Shown: piece by piece, positions 12,887 through 15,104 of the stretch
Layout: every line of letters starts with the position of its first letter
How positions within the stretch are numbered: position 1 is the stretch's first letter
NCBI RefSeq assembly: GCF_900130005.1
Contig: NZ_FQXP01000020.1
Span: forward strand, 1-15,104
Reading direction: 5' to 3'
Origin: Clostridium collagenovorans DSM 3089
Lineage (GTDB): Bacteria > Bacillota > Clostridia > Clostridiales > Clostridiaceae
Length of the DNA stretch: 15,104 nt
Notes under the pieces: generated by a model
The model's input: the letters and a program-made list of their open reading frames with translations, nothing else
Told to the model about the DNA's origin: nothing
Database searches by the model: none
Position numbers and translations under genes: made by a program

Positions 12887-14956
12887 GTGGCTAGACAATT
12901 TCCATTAGAAAAATTCCGTAATATCGGTATCATGGCACACATTGATGCTGGTAAAACTACAACAACAGAGCGTATCCTATACTACACAGGTAGAACTCAT
13001 AAATTAGGAGAAACTCATGAAGGTGCTGCTACAATGGACTGGATGGTTCAAGAGCAAGAGAGAGGTATCACTATTACTTCTGCTGCAACAACTTGTCAAT
13101 GGAAGGGTCATGTTATAAATATCATAGACACACCAGGACACGTAGATTTTACAGTTGAAGTTGAAAGATCTCTAAGAGTTCTTGATGGTGCTGTATGTGT
13201 ATTCTGTGCAAAGGGTGGGGTTGAACCTCAATCTGAAACAGTATGGAGACAGGCAGACAAATATAAAGTTCCAAGAATTGCTTATGTAAATAAAATGGAT
13301 ATCTTAGGTGCTGACTTCTACAGAGCAGTAAATATGATGAGAGAAAGATTACATGCAAATGCAGTTCCAATTCAATTACCAATAGGTAAAGAAGATAGTT
13401 TTGTAGGTATCATAGATTTATTAAAAAATAAAGCTGAGGTATACTTAAACGAAGACGGAACTCAATTTGAAGAGCAAGATGTACCAGCAGATATGACTGA
13501 TATGGCTGAAGAGTACAGAGCTGCTATGGTTGAAGCAATAGCTGAAACTGACGAAGAGTTAATGATGAAATACCTAGAAGGTGAAGAAATAACTCTAGAA
13601 GAATTAAAAGCTGCTTTAAGAAAAGCTGTTTGTGCTAATGAAATAGTACCAGTTATATGTGGATCTTCTTACAAAAACAAAGGTGTTCAAATGATGATCG
13701 ATGCATCAGTTGAATTATTACCTTCACCATTAGATATACCTGCAATCACTGGTGTTGATGCTGAAACAGGTGAGGACATCATAAGAGAAGCTTCTGATGA
13801 AGTTCCATTATCAGCATTAGCATTCAAAATCGCTACTGACCCATTCATTGGTAAGTTAGCATTTACAAGAGTTTACTCAGGAATCATGACAAGTGGTACA
13901 TACGTGTTAAACTCTACAAAAGGTAGAAAAGAAAGAATCGGAAGACTTGTTAAAATGCACTCAAATCACAAAGAGGACGTTGAAGAACTAAGAGCTGGTG
14001 ATTTAGGAGCTGTTATAGGTCTTAAGAATACAACAACTGGTGACACTTTATGTTCAGACGATTCACCAGTAATATTAGAAAACATGGAATTCCCAGAACC
14101 AGTTATTTCTGTAGCTATCGAGCCTAAGACAAAAGCTGGTACTGAGAAGATGGGTATAGCTCTTGCTAAATTAGCAGAAGAAGATCCAACATTCAAAACT
14201 TACACAAATACTGAAACAGGTCAAACAATCATCGCTGGTATGGGTGAGCTTCACTTAGAAATCATCGTTGATAGATTACAAAGAGAGTTCAAAGTTGAGT
14301 GTAATGTTGGTAAGCCACAAGTTGCTTACAAAGAAACTATCAACAAAGCTGTTAAGGCTGAAGGTAAGTTTGTTAGACAATCTGGTGGACGTGGACAATA
14401 CGGACACTGTGTTATCGAAATGGAACCATATGATGGAGAATTCCTATTTGAAAACGCTATCGTTGGAGGGGTTGTTCCTAAGGAATACGTAGGACCAATC
14501 GAAAACGGTATTAAAGAAGCTTGTCAAAGCGGGGTTGTTTCTGGTTACCCAGTTATTAACTTCAAAGTTAGATTAGTTGATGGTTCTTATCACGATGTTG
14601 ACTCATCAGAAATGGCGTTCAAAATTGCTGGATCTATGGCATTCAAAAATGCAATGGCTAAAGCAAACCCAATACTACTTGAGCCTATTATGAGGGTTGA
14701 AATAGTTGTACCAGAAGAGTACATGGGAGACGTTATGGGTGACGTTAACTCAAGAAGAGGTAGAATTGAAGGAATGGATCCACAAGCTGGAGCACAAATT
14801 ATCAGAGCAATGGTACCATTATCTGAAATGTTTGGTTACGCTACAGGCTTAAGATCAAAAACTCAAGGTAGAGGTAACTACAGCATGGAATTCGCTGCTT
14901 ACGAACCAGTACCAAAGAGTATTATGGAAGAAATCGCTGCAAGCAAACAAAAATAA
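12887..14956 (+). CDS. fusA: Elongation factor G
   Basis: A 689-residue EF-G, complete. G-domain motifs are G1 AHIDAGKTT (17-25), RGITI with switch II DTPGH (81-85; H85 is the catalytic histidine position), G4 NKMD (135-138) and G5 near GSS (259-261). Later motifs include GMGELHLEIIVDRL (domain III) and the domain IV-V stretch SGGRGQYGHCV to GMDPQAGAQIIRAMVPLSEM. It drives translocation and, with RRF, ribosome recycling. The start is GTG 12887, with AGAGGAGG (12871-12878) eight bases upstream. It is followed after 66 bases by the second tuf, the usual str operon order. Confidence 0.98.
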   Translation: MARQFPLEKFRNIGIMAHIDAGKTTTTERILYYTGRTHKLGETHEGAATMDWMVQEQERGITITSAATTCQWKGHVINIIDTPGHVDFTVEVERSLRVLDGAVCVFCAKGGVEPQSETVWRQADKYKVPRIAYVNKMDILGADFYRAVNMMRERLHANAVPIQLPIGKEDSFVGIIDLLKNKAEVYLNEDGTQFEEQDVPADMTDMAEEYRAAMVEAIAETDEELMMKYLEGEEITLEELKAALRKAVCANEIVPVICGSSYKNKGVQMMIDASVELLPSPLDIPAITGVDAETGEDIIREASDEVPLSALAFKIATDPFIGKLAFTRVYSGIMTSGTYVLNSTKGRKERIGRLVKMHSNHKEDVEELRAGDLGAVIGLKNTTTGDTLCSDDSPVILENMEFPEPVISVAIEPKTKAGTEKMGIALAKLAEEDPTFKTYTNTETGQTIIAGMGELHLEIIVDRLQREFKVECNVGKPQVAYKETINKAVKAEGKFVRQSGGRGQYGHCVIEMEPYDGEFLFENAIVGGVVPKEYVGPIENGIKEACQSGVVSGYPVINFKVRLVDGSYHDVDSSEMAFKIAGSMAFKNAMAKANPILLEPIMRVEIVVPEEYMGDVMGDVNSRRGRIEGMDPQAGAQIIRAMVPLSEMFGYATGLRSKTQGRGNYSMEFAAYEPVPKSIMEEIAASKQK

Positions 14957-15022
14957 TTAAATAGCTAATAAAGCTAAATTTATTTTTAATATAGGAATTT
15001 ATAAATAAGGGAGGCTATTATA

Positions 15023-15104
15023 ATGTCAAAAGCTAAATTTGAAAGAAATAAACCACACGTTAATATTGGAACAATAGGACACGTAGACCACGGTAAAACA
15101 ACAT
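15023..15104 (+). CDS. tuf: Elongation factor Tu, N-terminal start (partial, second copy)
   Basis: Only 27 codons are visible before the window ends. The translation starts MSKAKFERNKPHVNIGTIGH and reaches the P-loop GHVDHGKTT that binds GTP. ATG 15023 has AGGGAGG (15008-15014) eight bases upstream. It follows fusA as the last str operon gene. The gap from fusA shows only a weak 5-bp hairpin and no promoter of note. Confidence 0.97.
   Translation, partial: MSKAKFERNKPHVNIGTIGHVDHGKTT

Noticed and set aside
14268..14492. Plus-strand frame inside fusA
   Set aside because: It overlaps conserved EF-G sequence in another frame and has no ribosome binding site.
14962..14990. Terminator between fusA and tuf
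   Set aside because: A 5-bp AT-rich stem (TAGCT/AGCTA) with T-rich DNA after it is weak, and fusA-tuf is normally one transcript.
1..15104. A novel gene system, mobile element or defence locus
   Set aside because: Every gene is a recognised housekeeping gene in conserved order, with uniform codon use and no sign of transfer.

Overview
The window is AT-rich (roughly one third G+C by eye), uses AGA heavily for arginine, and has strong GGAGG ribosome binding sites. It carries the core translation/transcription cluster of a low-GC Firmicute. The order is tuf - rpmG - secE - nusG - rplK - rplA - rplJ - rplL - rpoB - rpoC - L7Ae-like protein - rpsL - rpsG - fusA - tuf. A tuf copy at each end, protein sequence style and codon use fit Clostridia, most likely Peptostreptococcaceae (Clostridioides, Paraclostridium, Romboutsia and relatives). 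The genus is an inference. Every gene is on the + strand and none looks broken. No tRNA, rRNA, CRISPR, phage or insertion sequence was seen.

Layout: 1-76 is the end of a first EF-Tu gene. A promoter near 182-210 starts rpmG-secE-nusG-rplK-rplA (266-2514). rplK and rplA are each preceded by a short RNA hairpin that copies the L1-binding site of 23S rRNA. A strong promoter at 2517-2545 starts rplJ-rplL, behind an L10 leader with a terminator and a readable antiterminator. An intrinsic terminator follows rplL (3666-3698). rpoB-rpoC (3922-11231) then have their own promoter and a 283-base leader region. A further promoter after rpoC (11254-11282) drives the L7Ae-like gene, rpsL, rpsG, fusA and probably the second tuf, which runs off the end. 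No gap exceeds 300 bases; the gaps of 100-283 bases hold promoters and RNA hairpins.

How the genes work together: RpoB and RpoC form the RNA polymerase active centre, and NusG binds it. L11, L1, L10 and L7/L12 build the two mobile stalks of the 50S subunit, which recruit the EF-G and EF-Tu encoded at the end. S12 and S7 belong to the 30S decoding centre and head. SecE belongs to the SecYEG channel.

I found no undescribed gene system: the genes are ordinary housekeeping genes. The interest lies between them. nusG has a Shine-Dalgarno far from its start with a hairpin that could close the gap. Four promoters share one geometry (TTGAC[A/T], 14 bases, TGA, then the -10). CACAA/TTGTG inverted repeats recur at three promoters. 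There is a perfect 15-bp repeat at the start of the L7Ae-like transcript, a hairpin that could hide the rpoB ribosome binding site, and a glutamate-valine repeat tail on RpoB.
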